The notes under the pieces are model-generated. The model did no database searches and was not told the DNA's origin. It saw only the letters and a list, made by a program, of their open reading frames with translations. From positions 1 to 63,982 of the forward strand of contig JAHCJI010000015.1 in assembly GCA_026126305.1 (NCBI GenBank): DNA of 63,982 nt, written 5' to 3'. Origin of the DNA: Phycisphaeraceae bacterium (GTDB lineage Bacteria; Planctomycetota; Phycisphaerae; Phycisphaerales; UBA1924). The position numbers and the translations under genes were made by a program. Shown one piece after another: positions 50,779 through 60,192 of this stretch; the first letter of the stretch is position 1; each line of letters begins with the position of its first letter.

Positions 50779-51987
50779 CTATCGGCCTGGCGCTGTGACA
50801 GATGAGAGCCGGTGATCGCGATTTGCGATCGCTCGGTCGTACACGTGTTCGAGCCCCGACACCATCGCACGGGCGCTGAACTCCCGGGCGGCCGACTCCC
50901 TGCCGGCGGCCGCCAAAGCCAATCTCTCATCGGGTCTGGCGGCCAGTTGGCGGATGGCTTGGCCCAATGCGGACCTGTCGCCGGTGGGGATGAGCCATCC
51001 AGTCTGTTTATGCCGACAGATCTCGGGCGTGCCGTCGCAGTCGTAGGCCACCGGGCACACGCCCGCGAGCAGGGCCTGTGTGACGGTTCGCGGCAGGCCC
51101 TCCCGATAACTGGGGTGTGCAAGCAAGTCCATCGCACGCAAGAGCCCCGGGATCGCCGCCGGCTCGACCAGGCCTGTCAAGACAACCTTGCCCCGAAGCC
51201 CGAGCGTATCGATCCTGGCCTCCAGGCGCTCACGCAGGTATCCATCGCCCACCCACAGCAAACGCCAGTGATCGTTTTCCCGCAAGTCATCGGCCAAGGC
51301 GTCGAGCAAGTCGTCATGGCCCTTGTCTTGGGCCAGTCTCGCCACCGTACCCACAACGAACTCATGGGGTTCGATCCCATATCGCTCGCGCACCTCGTCG
51401 CGTGTGGGATGGGGCTCCAGATACGGGGATATGTCCACGCCGCTGCGGACGGTTGTATAGAGCGAGGGGCGGCCGATGCCGCGATCGAGGAACTGCCCTG
51501 TCATGGCGTCGGCCACGCTCACGATCGCATCGCACCGTCTGGCCGCCATACGTTCGGCGATGGTGTACATCGCGTTGGACAGTGGCCTGCCGGGCAGGAA
51601 AGGCGGTCCGTGGATGGTATGGACCACCGCGGGCTTGCATCGCGCGTGCCAGGCGGCGAGCCTTCCCACGATGCCCGCCTTCGACGAATGGGTGTGGACT
51701 ACGTCGGGGCCCAGGCGATCGATGAGGGCTCGCAATTCCCGGTAGGCCAGCCCATCGGCCAGCGGGTGTACCGGGCGGACCAGGTGCGGCACCTCGTGCG
51801 TGGCGATGCGTTCGAACGCGAGTACACGATCGAGCAACGAGCCCTCGGGTCCACGGATCGGTCCAAAAGCCAGATGGACCTCATGTCCAAGGTCGACCTG
51901 GCCCTCGCACGAGAGCACGGTGTTCTCCTGGCTGCCGCCAAGGATCAACCGCGTTGAGATATGCAAGATGCGCGTCAAGGGGCGCAT
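50779..51987 (-). CDS. Glycosyltransferase family 4
   Basis: 402 residues. GT-B fold: TRLILGGSQENTV near the start (the Gly-rich acceptor loop), DVVHTHSSKAGIVGRLAAWHA, TIHGPPF, then the donor half VVGTVARLAQDKGHDDLLDA, LLWVGDGYLRE, and DLLAHPSYREGLPRTVTQALLAGVCPVAYDCDGTPEI, the GT4 E(x7)E-type region. It probably transfers a hexose from a nucleotide donor to a surface glycan. It precedes the lipoprotein gene in the same unit and lies away from the main polysaccharide locus. Confidence 0.9.
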   Translation of the reverse strand: MRPLTRILHISTRLILGGSQENTVLSCEGQVDLGHEVHLAFGPIRGPEGSLLDRVLAFERIATHEVPHLVRPVHPLADGLAYRELRALIDRLGPDVVHTHSSKAGIVGRLAAWHARCKPAVVHTIHGPPFLPGRPLSNAMYTIAERMAARRCDAIVSVADAMTGQFLDRGIGRPSLYTTVRSGVDISPYLEPHPTRDEVRERYGIEPHEFVVGTVARLAQDKGHDDLLDALADDLRENDHWRLLWVGDGYLRERLEARIDTLGLRGKVVLTGLVEPAAIPGLLRAMDLLAHPSYREGLPRTVTQALLAGVCPVAYDCDGTPEICRHKQTGWLIPTGDRSALGQAIRQLAARPDERLALAAAGRESAAREFSARAMVSGLEHVYDRAIANRDHRLSSVTAPGR

Positions 51988-52009
51988 CCTTGGCGCGGGC
52001 CAACGGGTG

Positions 52010-54082
52010 TCAATCGTCCTCGGCGTGCGGGTTGTAGGCCGCGATGACTTCGGCCTGAACGTTGGGCGGGGTGCGTTCGTCGTGGCTGTAGTCCATGACG
52101 TAACTGCCCGCGCCGTGGGTCATGCTCTTGAGTTCGTTGGCATAGTTCTGGAGCGTGCTCAGAGGTGCCACGGCTCGCAGGATGCAGGTCTCACCTTCGA
52201 CCATCGAATCCTGGACGCGTCCACGTTTGGTCGAGAGATCGCCGGTGATGTCGCCCATGTACTGTGAGGGCGCGGTGACTTCGACTTCGACAAAGGGCTC
52301 GAGCAACGCGGGTTTGGCCTTGCGGCAGGCGTCCACGAACGCGCGCTTGCCGGCCTTGAGGAAGGCGACCTCCTTGCTGTCCACGGCGTGGTACTTGCCG
52401 TCGTAGACCTCGACCTTCACGCCCTCGATGGGGTAGCCGGCGATGGCGCCCTCGGCCAAGGCTTGGCGAACACCCTTTTCGATGGCGGGCATGTACTGCC
52501 TGGGGATGGAGCCGCCCACCGTGGCATTGACGAACAGGAAGTGCTCGCCATTGGCCTGGGCTTCTTCGCCGTTGAGCGGGGCCACGCGGAGGTAGACCTC
52601 GCCAAACTCACCCGAGCCGCCCGTTTGCTTCTTGTGCCGATGATGGCCATCGGCGGGTGCTGTCACCGTTTCCTTGTATGCGATCTTGGGCTGGTGGGTT
52701 TCGACCTCGATGTTGTACTGGTTCTTCAGGCGTTCGAGCATGACGCGAAGGTGCATCTCGCCCAGCCCGCGCAGCACGGTCTCCTTGGTCGCCACGACGC
52801 GGTCCATAATGAAGCAGGGGTCCTCGGCCTGCAACTTGGCGATGGCCGGGGCGAACTTCGACTCGTCCTTGTGGTTGCTCAGGTGGACCGCCAGGCCGTA
52901 CATGGGCTTGGGCAGCGGCAAGGGCTTAAGCCTCAGGTGCTCGTTGGCATGGGCGTGGATGACGGCGTTGAAGGCCACGTCATCGATCTTGCTGACCGCC
53001 ACGATCTCGCCCGGGCCCACCTCGCCCACGTCCACGTGTTCCTTGCCCATCAGGCGAAAGAGCGAATTCACTCGAACGGCCTTGCGGCCTTCGCCAATGT
53101 AGATCTCGTCCTTGGCGCGCAGCGTGCCCTGATGGACCTTGAGGATGCCCAGCTTGCCCACGAAGGGGTCGCTGGAGACCTTGAAGATGTGCGCCAGCAG
53201 CGGGGCCGAAGCGTCGGTCTTGGGGTGGAACTGCTCGACCAGTTGCCCATCGTCGTCGAGCTTCTCGAAAGTCCGGGGGTTGGTTTCCAGCGGGCTTGGG
53301 CACTGCTGCTCGATCAGGTCGAGCAACGCCTCGGCACCCGCGCCCGTCTTGGCGCTCACGAAACAGATAGGCACCAGGTGCGACTCACGCAACGCCTTCT
53401 CGAAGGCGTCGTGGACGGCCTTGCGATCGAGCGAGCCCGCGCCGCCGTCGAGGTACTGGGTCATCAACGAGTCCTCGACCTCCACAACCTGCTCGACGAT
53501 GCTCGTGTGTGCGCTCTCGACATCGCCGAACAGGGGTTGCCCGCTGGTGTTGTCGCCCAGCACGTCGACGACGCCCGAACGGTCGGCGTTGGGCAGGTTG
53601 ACCGGAACGCATACGCTGCCGAACACGTCGCGGATCTTCTCGACCAATGCCTTCAGGTCTGCCTGGGCGTCGTCGATCTTGTTGACGATGATCATCCGAG
53701 GAAGGTTGCGCTGCTGGGCCGTGGCAAAGATGCGACGGGTGTTGGTCTCGATGCCCTTGGTCGCGTCGACGACTACCGCCACCATGCCAGCGGCGGGCAG
53801 CGAGGCGATGGCCTGACCAAAAAAGTCCGCCAGCCCGGGCGTGTCGATCAGCGTGACGTGTGTCCCATTGCGTTCGTAGTGGGCCAGGCTGCTCGACAGG
53901 CTGTGCCCGTGCTTGCGGGCCTCCTCGGTCCAGTCCAGAACCGTGTTCCCGTCTTCGATGCTGCCCATCCGCTTCGTGGCACCCGAAGTGAACAGCAGAC
54001 GCTCGCCCAGCAACGTCTTGCCCGCCCCGGCATGACCGGCCAGCATGAGATTGCGGATCGTCGAGGGGTTGCGTACAGCCAT
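52010..54082 (-). CDS. Elongation factor G paralogue (FusA2-like GTPase)
   Basis: 690 residues; ATG at 54082 has GGAGG upstream. G-domain motifs GHAGAGKT (16-23), DTPGLADF, NKIDD. EF-G domains II-V follow, with HHRHKKQTGGSGEFGEVYLRV and the domain IV region RQYMPAIEKGVRQALAEG. It differs from canonical EF-G, whose P-loop reads AHIDAGKT, and the switch I core is replaced by a KRMGSIEDGNTVLDWTEEA stretch. Such second EF-G copies are widespread, and their exact role (recycling, stress or ribosome release) is unsettled. It is not next to tuf or str-operon genes. Confidence 0.88.
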   Translation of the reverse strand: MAVRNPSTIRNLMLAGHAGAGKTLLGERLLFTSGATKRMGSIEDGNTVLDWTEEARKHGHSLSSSLAHYERNGTHVTLIDTPGLADFFGQAIASLPAAGMVAVVVDATKGIETNTRRIFATAQQRNLPRMIIVNKIDDAQADLKALVEKIRDVFGSVCVPVNLPNADRSGVVDVLGDNTSGQPLFGDVESAHTSIVEQVVEVEDSLMTQYLDGGAGSLDRKAVHDAFEKALRESHLVPICFVSAKTGAGAEALLDLIEQQCPSPLETNPRTFEKLDDDGQLVEQFHPKTDASAPLLAHIFKVSSDPFVGKLGILKVHQGTLRAKDEIYIGEGRKAVRVNSLFRLMGKEHVDVGEVGPGEIVAVSKIDDVAFNAVIHAHANEHLRLKPLPLPKPMYGLAVHLSNHKDESKFAPAIAKLQAEDPCFIMDRVVATKETVLRGLGEMHLRVMLERLKNQYNIEVETHQPKIAYKETVTAPADGHHRHKKQTGGSGEFGEVYLRVAPLNGEEAQANGEHFLFVNATVGGSIPRQYMPAIEKGVRQALAEGAIAGYPIEGVKVEVYDGKYHAVDSKEVAFLKAGKRAFVDACRKAKPALLEPFVEVEVTAPSQYMGDITGDLSTKRGRVQDSMVEGETCILRAVAPLSTLQNYANELKSMTHGAGSYVMDYSHDERTPPNVQAEVIAAYNPHAEDD

Positions 54083-54302
54083 CGGGAGCGCCTCCGTCTA
54101 CGGGCGTGGGCGCACGGCTCGCGGCGATCAACACCAATGCCGCGGGCGTTCATGTCGTGACCGGCCCACGTTCGGCCACCTTCCATCATACATGCCACGC
54201 TGGGCTTGCGTCACAGTCTGCTCAATCCCAGCTTCACATGGCGCAAGGGATGTGTTCGGATCTGCGCATTCCCACATCGCGGGGGGCTGGCACCATGCCC
54301 GC

Positions 54303-54308
54303 TAACAT
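54303..54308 (+). promoter_or_regulatory. TAACAT hexamer 8 nt before gltX start (candidate leaderless -10)
   Basis: TAACAT, CACCAGAC, ATG (54317). No Shine-Dalgarno. Weakest of the set because the spacing is longer. The divergent region 54083-54316 shows nothing else I recognise. Confidence 0.25.
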
Positions 54309-54316
54309 CACCAGAC

Positions 54317-55993
54317 ATGGACAACACCACCGCCCTGCCCGCCATCACGCGCTTCGCGCCTTCTCCCACCGGCCACCTGCACGTGGGCGGTGCTCGGACG
54401 GCACTATTTTGCTGGGCCTTTGCCAAGGGCCGGGGTGGGCGATTCCTCCTGCGCATCGAGGACACCGACCAGAAACGCTCCAGCGAGGATGCGGCCCGGG
54501 GAATCCTCGAAGACCTCGCCTGGCTGGGGGTCCACTGGGACGAGGGCCCCGGGCATGGAAAACTTGGTGGAGATCCCCGTGGGGTGGGGCCCTTCCATCA
54601 GGCCGATCGCGTGGACGTGTACAACGCCGCGCTGGCCGAACTGATCGAACGTGGAAGGGCCTACCCAGCGTTCGAGACCGCCGAAGAACTCGAAGCCAAA
54701 CGCAAGGCCGCCCAGGATGCCAACCAGACGTACCGCTACGACCGAGCGGCGCTTGACATACCCGAGGAGGAACGGCTGAGCCGGATGCTTGCGGGTGAGC
54801 CTCACGTGGTCCGTTTCCTCGCACCCGACCATGACGTGGTGGTGGCCGATTCGGTGCTGGGCGAGGTCCGCTTCGCCGCGGGCGAACTGGACGATTTCGT
54901 GATCCGCAAGGCCGATGGCTTTCCCACGTACCACTTCGCCGTGGTGGTCGACGACGAGGCCATGGGCGTGACGCACGTCCTGCGTGGGCAGGAGCACTTG
55001 CAGAATACACCCAGGCACGTGGCGCTCCAGCAGGCGCTGGGCTATCGCACGCCCGTGTTCGCCCACCTTCCGTTGATCTTCAACCCCGACAATTCCAAGA
55101 TGAGCAAGCGTGACAAGGACAAGGCCGTCCGTGCCTTCTGCATCGAACACAAGTTAACCGCTCCTGCCTGGGGCGGCATCGACACAGCGACTTTCGAAGC
55201 CTGGCTGCGGGACAAGCGCAGCCAACTGCCCACCGACGACCTTCGTGCGCTGGCCGAGGCCATCGGCTTCGTGCCTCCCGAGATCGACGTGGAGGACTTC
55301 CGCCGCAGCGGCTACCTGCCCCATGTCCTGTGCAACTATCTCGCGCTGCTGGGCTGGAATCCGGGAGAAAAGAACGATGACGGCACCAACGTCGAGCGGT
55401 TCACCATGGAATATCTTGCAGACAAGTTCGACCTGCCGCGCATCGGCAAGAGCGCCAGCAAGTTCGACCGCGAGAAGCTCATGGCCTTCAACGCCGATGA
55501 GATCCAGAACCGCATGACCGACGCCGCGTTCGCCGAGGCCTGGCGCGCGTGGCTCGAACGGTACGACCGGGCGACTCTGTCTACCTTGGGTGAAAGGCTG
55601 CCCATTGCTGCGGCGGCCGCGAGGCAGCGCACCCGCATATTGCGGGAAGCCGCGGCCGTGGTGCGATTCGCGCTCGTGGGCGAGGTCAAGTTCGACGAAA
55701 AGGCCGTGGAGAAGGTGCTGCTGAAGAATGGTGGTGAAGGGCTGGCCGTGCTGCGCGACCTTGCACCACTGATCGAGACCGTTGAGCACTTTGAGGCCGG
55801 CGCGATCGAGGCGGCTATCCAGCACTGGTGCGAGCACAAGGGCCTGGGCATGGGCAAGGCCGCCCAGCCCCTTCGCGTGGCCGTCACCGGAGGCACCGTC
55901 AGCCCGGGACTCGGGCAAACTTTGGAACTGCTGGGCAAGGCAAGCGTCCTGGCACGTCTCGAACGGTGCCTGAATGTCTTTGTGGTGCATTGA
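54317..55993 (+). CDS. gltX: Glutamate-tRNA ligase
   Basis: 558 residues, longer than the usual 470-490. Class I synthetase: RFAPSPTGHLHVGG (12-25) with the HIGH variant HLHVGG, RIEDTDQKRS, and KMSKR (261-265). The C-terminal anticodon-binding helical domain is extended and ends PLRVAVTGGTVSPGL, the GluRS terminal motif. An insert (HGKLGGDPRGVG) lengthens the loop before the YGPYRQS-equivalent HQADRVDVYN. With gatB in the genome this enzyme may be non-discriminating and also charge tRNA-Gln with Glu (inference). Confidence 0.95.
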   Translation: MDNTTALPAITRFAPSPTGHLHVGGARTALFCWAFAKGRGGRFLLRIEDTDQKRSSEDAARGILEDLAWLGVHWDEGPGHGKLGGDPRGVGPFHQADRVDVYNAALAELIERGRAYPAFETAEELEAKRKAAQDANQTYRYDRAALDIPEEERLSRMLAGEPHVVRFLAPDHDVVVADSVLGEVRFAAGELDDFVIRKADGFPTYHFAVVVDDEAMGVTHVLRGQEHLQNTPRHVALQQALGYRTPVFAHLPLIFNPDNSKMSKRDKDKAVRAFCIEHKLTAPAWGGIDTATFEAWLRDKRSQLPTDDLRALAEAIGFVPPEIDVEDFRRSGYLPHVLCNYLALLGWNPGEKNDDGTNVERFTMEYLADKFDLPRIGKSASKFDREKLMAFNADEIQNRMTDAAFAEAWRAWLERYDRATLSTLGERLPIAAAAARQRTRILREAAAVVRFALVGEVKFDEKAVEKVLLKNGGEGLAVLRDLAPLIETVEHFEAGAIEAAIQHWCEHKGLGMGKAAQPLRVAVTGGTVSPGLGQTLELLGKASVLARLERCLNVFVVH

Positions 55994-56200
55994 CCCCGGC
56001 TTCTTCGCAGCGATGGCTTCGGCATGCACAGTCGGGACTCGGTGCCCGGTCCTTCCGTGCGGCTGCATCCATCGGAGCGAGATTCCCAGTGTACCTTCTG
56101 ATGTTCGGGCCAAGTGTGGGAGTGTCACAGAACACAGATTGCATCACTGCGGTAGCACCGGCGTTGCTCTGGCTCTCCCCCCGAGCAATACTCCCTGCCC

Positions 56201-58120
56201 ATGCCCGCATTCTGGCGACTCGCACGTCTGATGCTCGACTTCAAGGGCCGCATCGCCCTGGCCTTACTGTGCGCCACGCTGTCTGGGGGTGGGCTGGCAG
56301 CCGGGCTGCTGTCGGCCTCGCCGATCATCGACGGGCTCCTGGGAGAGCACAAGGGCCTGCGTGAGTTGGCCGACGTGGCAAACGCCAAGGCCGCCGAATC
56401 CGGTGGCTGGCAGTACCCCCAGTGGGTGGTCGTGCGATTGCCAGAGGACGCGTGGACCAGCGTGGTGATGCTGGTGTCGCTCGTGGCATTGCTGGCCATC
56501 TTCGCCGGCCTGGCCCAGTTTGGCCACTCGTTCCTCAGCCTGACGGTGGTGCATCGAACAGTGATGCGCGTCCGCCGACAGGCCTTCCGCGCCCTGCTGT
56601 TCATGCCTTTACTGGCCGCCCAGCAAGGCGTCGGCCTGGGCGAAGACACCAGCAAACCGGCAGCCGGGAAGGCCTCGGTGGGCGGTTCCGACGCCGTCAG
56701 CCGCCTGATCGCCGACGCCGACCAATTGGCCTACGGATTCGAGGCGTTGGTGAGCAAGGCCGTGACACAGGTGACCAAGGGGCTCGGGGCCCTGGCGTTC
56801 GCGTTCATCATCAACTGGTGGCTGTCGCTGCTTGCCATCGTGATCGCGCCAGCGGTGTGGGGGGTCATCCGCTACTTTGGCCGCCGTATCAAGCGTGCTT
56901 CCAAGGCCGCCATGGGCCATCGCTCACAGCTGCTCAGCATCGCCACCGAAGCCGCCCAGGCGCTGCGGGTCGTCAAGGCCTACACCGCTGAAAGGCGCGA
57001 GGCCCACCGCTTCAGCCTGGCCAACCGGCGTGTCTACCACCAGATGCTCAAGGCCCGTACGGCCCGGGCGCTCTCCAAGCCTTTTGTCGAAGTGTTGACG
57101 GTGTTCATCCTTGTCGTGCTTGTCCTGGTGGCCTTCTGGGCCATCGAGCAGGGCAAACTCGAAACCGGGGACTTCATCAAGGTCCTGGCCGGCCTCGCAC
57201 TGGCCGGGGCCGCACTCAAGCCCCTCACCGGCCTGCTCAACGACATGCAGACATCCGCCGGTGCGGCCGAGCGACTCGAAGAACTCCTCCATGCCCACCC
57301 CGAACCGGGCCACGAACCAGGCCTGGAACGCCTGCCGAGGCATCGCAGAACGATCGAGTTCATCGATGTCGTCCTGCGATACCCCGGAGCCTCGATGCCG
57401 GCCGTCAATGGGGTCAGTCTCACGATCACACACGGCGAGCGCGTGGCGATCGTCGGGCCCAACGGCTCGGGAAAGACCACGCTCCTGGGAATGCTCTATC
57501 GGCTCTACGACCCGCAAGAAGGCACGGTGCGCATTGACGGCTTTGACTTGTCCAAGGTTTCCGTGCGATCGTTGCGCAAACAAGTTGGCCTGGTGAGCCA
57601 GGAGACGGTGCTGTTCGAGGGTACGGTGCGGGACAACGTGGCCTATGGCCGACCCTCCGCGACCGATGCCCAGGTCCTGGATGCACTCGAAAGTGCCCGG
57701 GCCATGGAGTTTGTCGAGCGCCTCCCCGGCGGCATCCACGCCCACATCGCCGAACGGGGCACGACCCTCTCGGGCGGGCAGCGTCAGCGCCTGGCCATCG
57801 CCCGGGCCATCCTTCGGAACCCGGCTATCCTGATCCTCGATGAGGCGACCAGCATGATCGACGCCGCCTCGGAAGCACGCATCAATGAGGCCTTGGACGA
57901 GTTCGGCAAAGGCCGCACGACGGTCGTGGTGGCCCACCGCCTCAGCACGGTGCGCCGGGCCGATCGCATCGTGGTCCTCGGGGCCGGGAAGGTGGTCGAT
58001 ATCGGGACGCACGAGCAGTTGCTGGCCCGCTGCGACCTCTACCGCGATCTTGCCCGCACCCAATTGCTGGGGGGTGATGAGGGCATGGGGACGGACCGAA
58101 GTAGCCCCCAGCACAGTTGA
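56201..58120 (+). CDS. ABC exporter, fused membrane and ATPase domains (MsbA-like)
   Basis: 639 residues. Type I exporter half-transporter: six membrane helices over about 1-330, with a roughly 60-residue loop before helix 2 and a Gly/Ala-rich insert near 150 that are longer than usual. The ATPase has Walker A IVGPNGSGKTT, Q-loop LVSQETVLFEGTVRDNVAYG, signature TLSGGQRQRLAIARA, Walker B ILILDEAT and the H-loop VAHRLST. It probably moves a lipid or lipid-linked compound. No Shine-Dalgarno is obvious. The gap 55994-56200 contains no other recognised element. Confidence 0.92.
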   Translation: MPAFWRLARLMLDFKGRIALALLCATLSGGGLAAGLLSASPIIDGLLGEHKGLRELADVANAKAAESGGWQYPQWVVVRLPEDAWTSVVMLVSLVALLAIFAGLAQFGHSFLSLTVVHRTVMRVRRQAFRALLFMPLLAAQQGVGLGEDTSKPAAGKASVGGSDAVSRLIADADQLAYGFEALVSKAVTQVTKGLGALAFAFIINWWLSLLAIVIAPAVWGVIRYFGRRIKRASKAAMGHRSQLLSIATEAAQALRVVKAYTAERREAHRFSLANRRVYHQMLKARTARALSKPFVEVLTVFILVVLVLVAFWAIEQGKLETGDFIKVLAGLALAGAALKPLTGLLNDMQTSAGAAERLEELLHAHPEPGHEPGLERLPRHRRTIEFIDVVLRYPGASMPAVNGVSLTITHGERVAIVGPNGSGKTTLLGMLYRLYDPQEGTVRIDGFDLSKVSVRSLRKQVGLVSQETVLFEGTVRDNVAYGRPSATDAQVLDALESARAMEFVERLPGGIHAHIAERGTTLSGGQRQRLAIARAILRNPAILILDEATSMIDAASEARINEALDEFGKGRTTVVVAHRLSTVRRADRIVVLGAGKVVDIGTHEQLLARCDLYRDLARTQLLGGDEGMGTDRSSPQHS

Positions 58121-58200
58121 CGAACCCAGCCCGGCGCGTACCATGTTGGCTCGCCGTTGGGTGGCCGTCTTCCCGGACGATCGGGTGGGAAGCCCTCGGC

Positions 58201-58272
58201 GCCGCTGTAGCTCAGTGGTAGAGCGCACCCTTGGTAAGGGTGAGGTCGTGGGTTCAAATCCCACCAGCGGCT
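58201..58272 (+). tRNA. tRNA-Thr (anticodon GGT)
   Basis: 72 nt. Acceptor arms GCCGCTG and CAGCGGC with discriminator T, D arm GCTCAGTGGTAGAGC, anticodon stem CACCC/GGGTG around loop TTGGTAA, T arm GTGGG/CCCAC with TTCAAAT. No CCA is encoded; the next bases are CTG, so CCA must be added enzymatically. It lies just upstream of tuf, a very old arrangement (tRNA-Thr to tufB). Confidence 0.97.
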
Positions 58273-58385
58273 CTGGAACCCCCTTGAGGCCCTGTGGCCA
58301 GCGAGGGGAGGGGCAACTCGACCCGATCGGGCACGCTCTTGGGCCGCCCCGTGGTCTACAATTGCCCCCACCCGCACAAGGGTGA

Positions 58386-58408
58386 GGTTCGGGTCATCGA
58401 TCCGAACC
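58386..58408 (+). promoter_or_regulatory. Leader hairpin between tRNA-Thr and tuf
   Basis: GGTTCGG (58386-58392), GTCATCGAT, CCGAACC (58402-58408); the inner bases can pair further to give about 10 bp with a 3-nt loop. It ends 125 nt before the tuf ATG. A TACAAT (58357-58362) just upstream could be a -10 box, but no matching -35 is seen. Confidence 0.45.
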
Positions 58409-58533
58409 GTGCAGGGAGCAGACATCGCCGGTTCCACGTTGGATTCCGGCTTTGGATCATCAGGGAACCGGCTCGGCCAGAGGCCCTTACAGCGGGGCGG
58501 CCGACGCGAAGGCAATGCTGGAGGTAGACGGCG

Positions 58534-59736
58534 ATGGCAAAAGATGTCTTCGAGCGGACCAAACCACACGTAAACGTCGGAACGATCGGTCACATCGACC
58601 ACGGCAAGAGCACGCTGACGGCGGCGATGGCCGCTCGGTCGGCCACGAAGCGCGGCGGCAAGGCCAAGAGCTACGCCGAGATCACCAAGGGTGGCACCGT
58701 GCGTGACGCCTCCAAGACCGTGACGATCCATTCGAGCCACGTCGAGTACGAGACCGATAACCGCCACTACGCTCACGTGGACTGCCCGGGCCACGCCGAC
58801 TATGTCAAGAACATGATCACCGGTGCCGCCCAGATGGACGGCGCGATCCTGGTTGTGTCGGCCGCCGACGGGCCCATGCCCCAGACCCGCGAGCACGTGC
58901 TGCTGGCCCGCCAGGTGGGTGTGCCCTACATCGTGGTCGCGCTCAACAAGGTCGACCTTGTGGACGACCCCGAACTGCTCGAACTGGTCGAGATCGAGGT
59001 CCGCGACCTCCTGAGCAAGTACAACTTCCCCGGCGACGACACCCCGGTCATCCACGTCACGGCCAAGGCCGCCGTGGAAGCCCCGGGCGACGACGCGGCC
59101 AACAAGGGCGTCGATGAGCTCTTCAACGCTCTGGACACCTACATCCCCGAGCCCCCGCGCGAGGCCGACAAGCCCTTCCTCATGGCCGTCGAGGACGTCT
59201 TCTCGATCAAGGGCCGCGGCACCGTGGCCACCGGCCGTATCGAGCGTGGTGTCATCAAGGTGGGCGACGCCGCCGAGGTCGTCGGCCTGCGCCCCGACCC
59301 GCTGAAGACCACCATCACCGGCGTGGAGATGTTCAACAAGGAAATGACCGAGGGCATGGCCGGCGACAACTGCGGCCTGCTGCTCCGAGGCATCGAAAAG
59401 AAGGACGTCCAGCGCGGCCAGGTGATCGTCAAGCCCGGGTCCATCAAGACCCACAAGCGTTTCAAGGGCGAGGTCTACGTCCTGACCAAGGAAGAGGGCG
59501 GCCGCCACACCCCCTTCTTCTCGGGATACAAGCCCCAGTTCTACATGCGCACCACCGACGTGACCGGTTCGGTCAAGCTGCTCGGCGGTGCCGAGATGTG
59601 CATGCCCGGCGACAACGTCGAGGTCGAGGTCGACCTGGAAGGCAAGCCCGTCGCCATGGAGCCCGGCCTGCGATTTGCCGTCCGTGAAGGCGGCCGCACC
59701 ATCGGCTCGGGCGTCGTGACCGAGATCCTCGAGTAA
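58534..59736 (+). CDS. tuf: Elongation factor Tu
   Basis: 400 residues; GGAGG lies upstream of the ATG. G1 GHIDHGKS (19-26), G3 DCPGH (84-88), G4 NKVD (139-142); domains II and III are typical ([38 protein letters not shown]-terminal GVVTEILE). Odd points: switch I reads [15 protein letters not shown] (60-74) where nearly all bacteria have ARGITINTxHVEYE, so the Arg-Gly is Lys-Thr though the Mg-binding Thr (65) stays. The G5 box SAL reads TAK (177-179). It brings aminoacyl-tRNA to the ribosome. The gene lies between tRNA-Thr and rpmG. Confidence 0.97.
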   Translation: MAKDVFERTKPHVNVGTIGHIDHGKSTLTAAMAARSATKRGGKAKSYAEITKGGTVRDASKTVTIHSSHVEYETDNRHYAHVDCPGHADYVKNMITGAAQMDGAILVVSAADGPMPQTREHVLLARQVGVPYIVVALNKVDLVDDPELLELVEIEVRDLLSKYNFPGDDTPVIHVTAKAAVEAPGDDAANKGVDELFNALDTYIPEPPREADKPFLMAVEDVFSIKGRGTVATGRIERGVIKVGDAAEVVGLRPDPLKTTITGVEMFNKEMTEGMAGDNCGLLLRGIEKKDVQRGQVIVKPGSIKTHKRFKGEVYVLTKEEGGRHTPFFSGYKPQFYMRTTDVTGSVKLLGGAEMCMPGDNVEVEVDLEGKPVAMEPGLRFAVREGGRTIGSGVVTEILE

Positions 59737-59770
59737 GCACCCTCGAAGCCGAAACTGAAGGATTCCAAGC

Positions 59771-59953
59771 ATGGCCAAGAAGAAGGGCGCTGCCCGAGAG
59801 TATGTCTGGCTCCAGTGCACCGAGACCGGTGACCTCAACTATCGGACCTCGGTCAACGTTCGTGGTGGGCTGCCCGAGCGCATGAAGGAGGGCATCAACA
59901 AGTACTGCCCCCGGTTGCGCAAGCACACCATGCACAAGATCAAGCGCAAGTAA
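59771..59953 (+). CDS. rpmG: Ribosomal protein bL33
   Basis: 60 residues; AAGGA lies upstream of the ATG, 34 nt after the tuf stop. Clear bL33: REYVWLQCTETGDLNYRTS, then NKYCPRLRKHTMHKIKRK. The zinc form has CxxC twice. Here only the first Cys of each pair remains (Cys16, Cys46) while the second is Thr19 and Leu49, so a four-Cys zinc site is not possible. In many bacteria rpmG after tuf is followed by tRNA-Trp, secE and nusG; here a terminator follows instead. Confidence 0.95.
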   Translation: MAKKKGAAREYVWLQCTETGDLNYRTSVNVRGGLPERMKEGINKYCPRLRKHTMHKIKRK

Positions 59954-60043
59954 TCGCACCCCGGTCGCAAGGGCCTGTGGCAAGGTTCCTCGGCCGTTTA
60001 GATTACGGTAACTTGCACCGGCCATATGAAGGCCACAACGGGC

Positions 60044-60073
60044 GCGGCGGGCTTCTGGGCCCGCTGCTTTTTT
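60044..60073 (+). terminator. Rho-independent terminator after tuf-rpmG
   Basis: GCGGCGGGC (60044-60052), 6-nt loop, GCCCGCTGC (60059-60067) with one G-T wobble, then TTTTTT (60068-60073). Confidence 0.88.
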
Positions 60074-60192
60074 GTCTTGCAGACCGACAGGGTTCAGGCC
60101 GATATTCTTGTGCCCCTGATCTTGAAATCCGATTCTCGACCCGATAAACTCGACCTTACCGCCCCAGGACGGGGCCTATCGGAGACCGACCC

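Noticed and set aside
59954..60043. Looked for tRNA-Trp after rpmG
   Set aside because: No cloverleaf or TTC-containing T arm can be formed; only the terminator stem is present.
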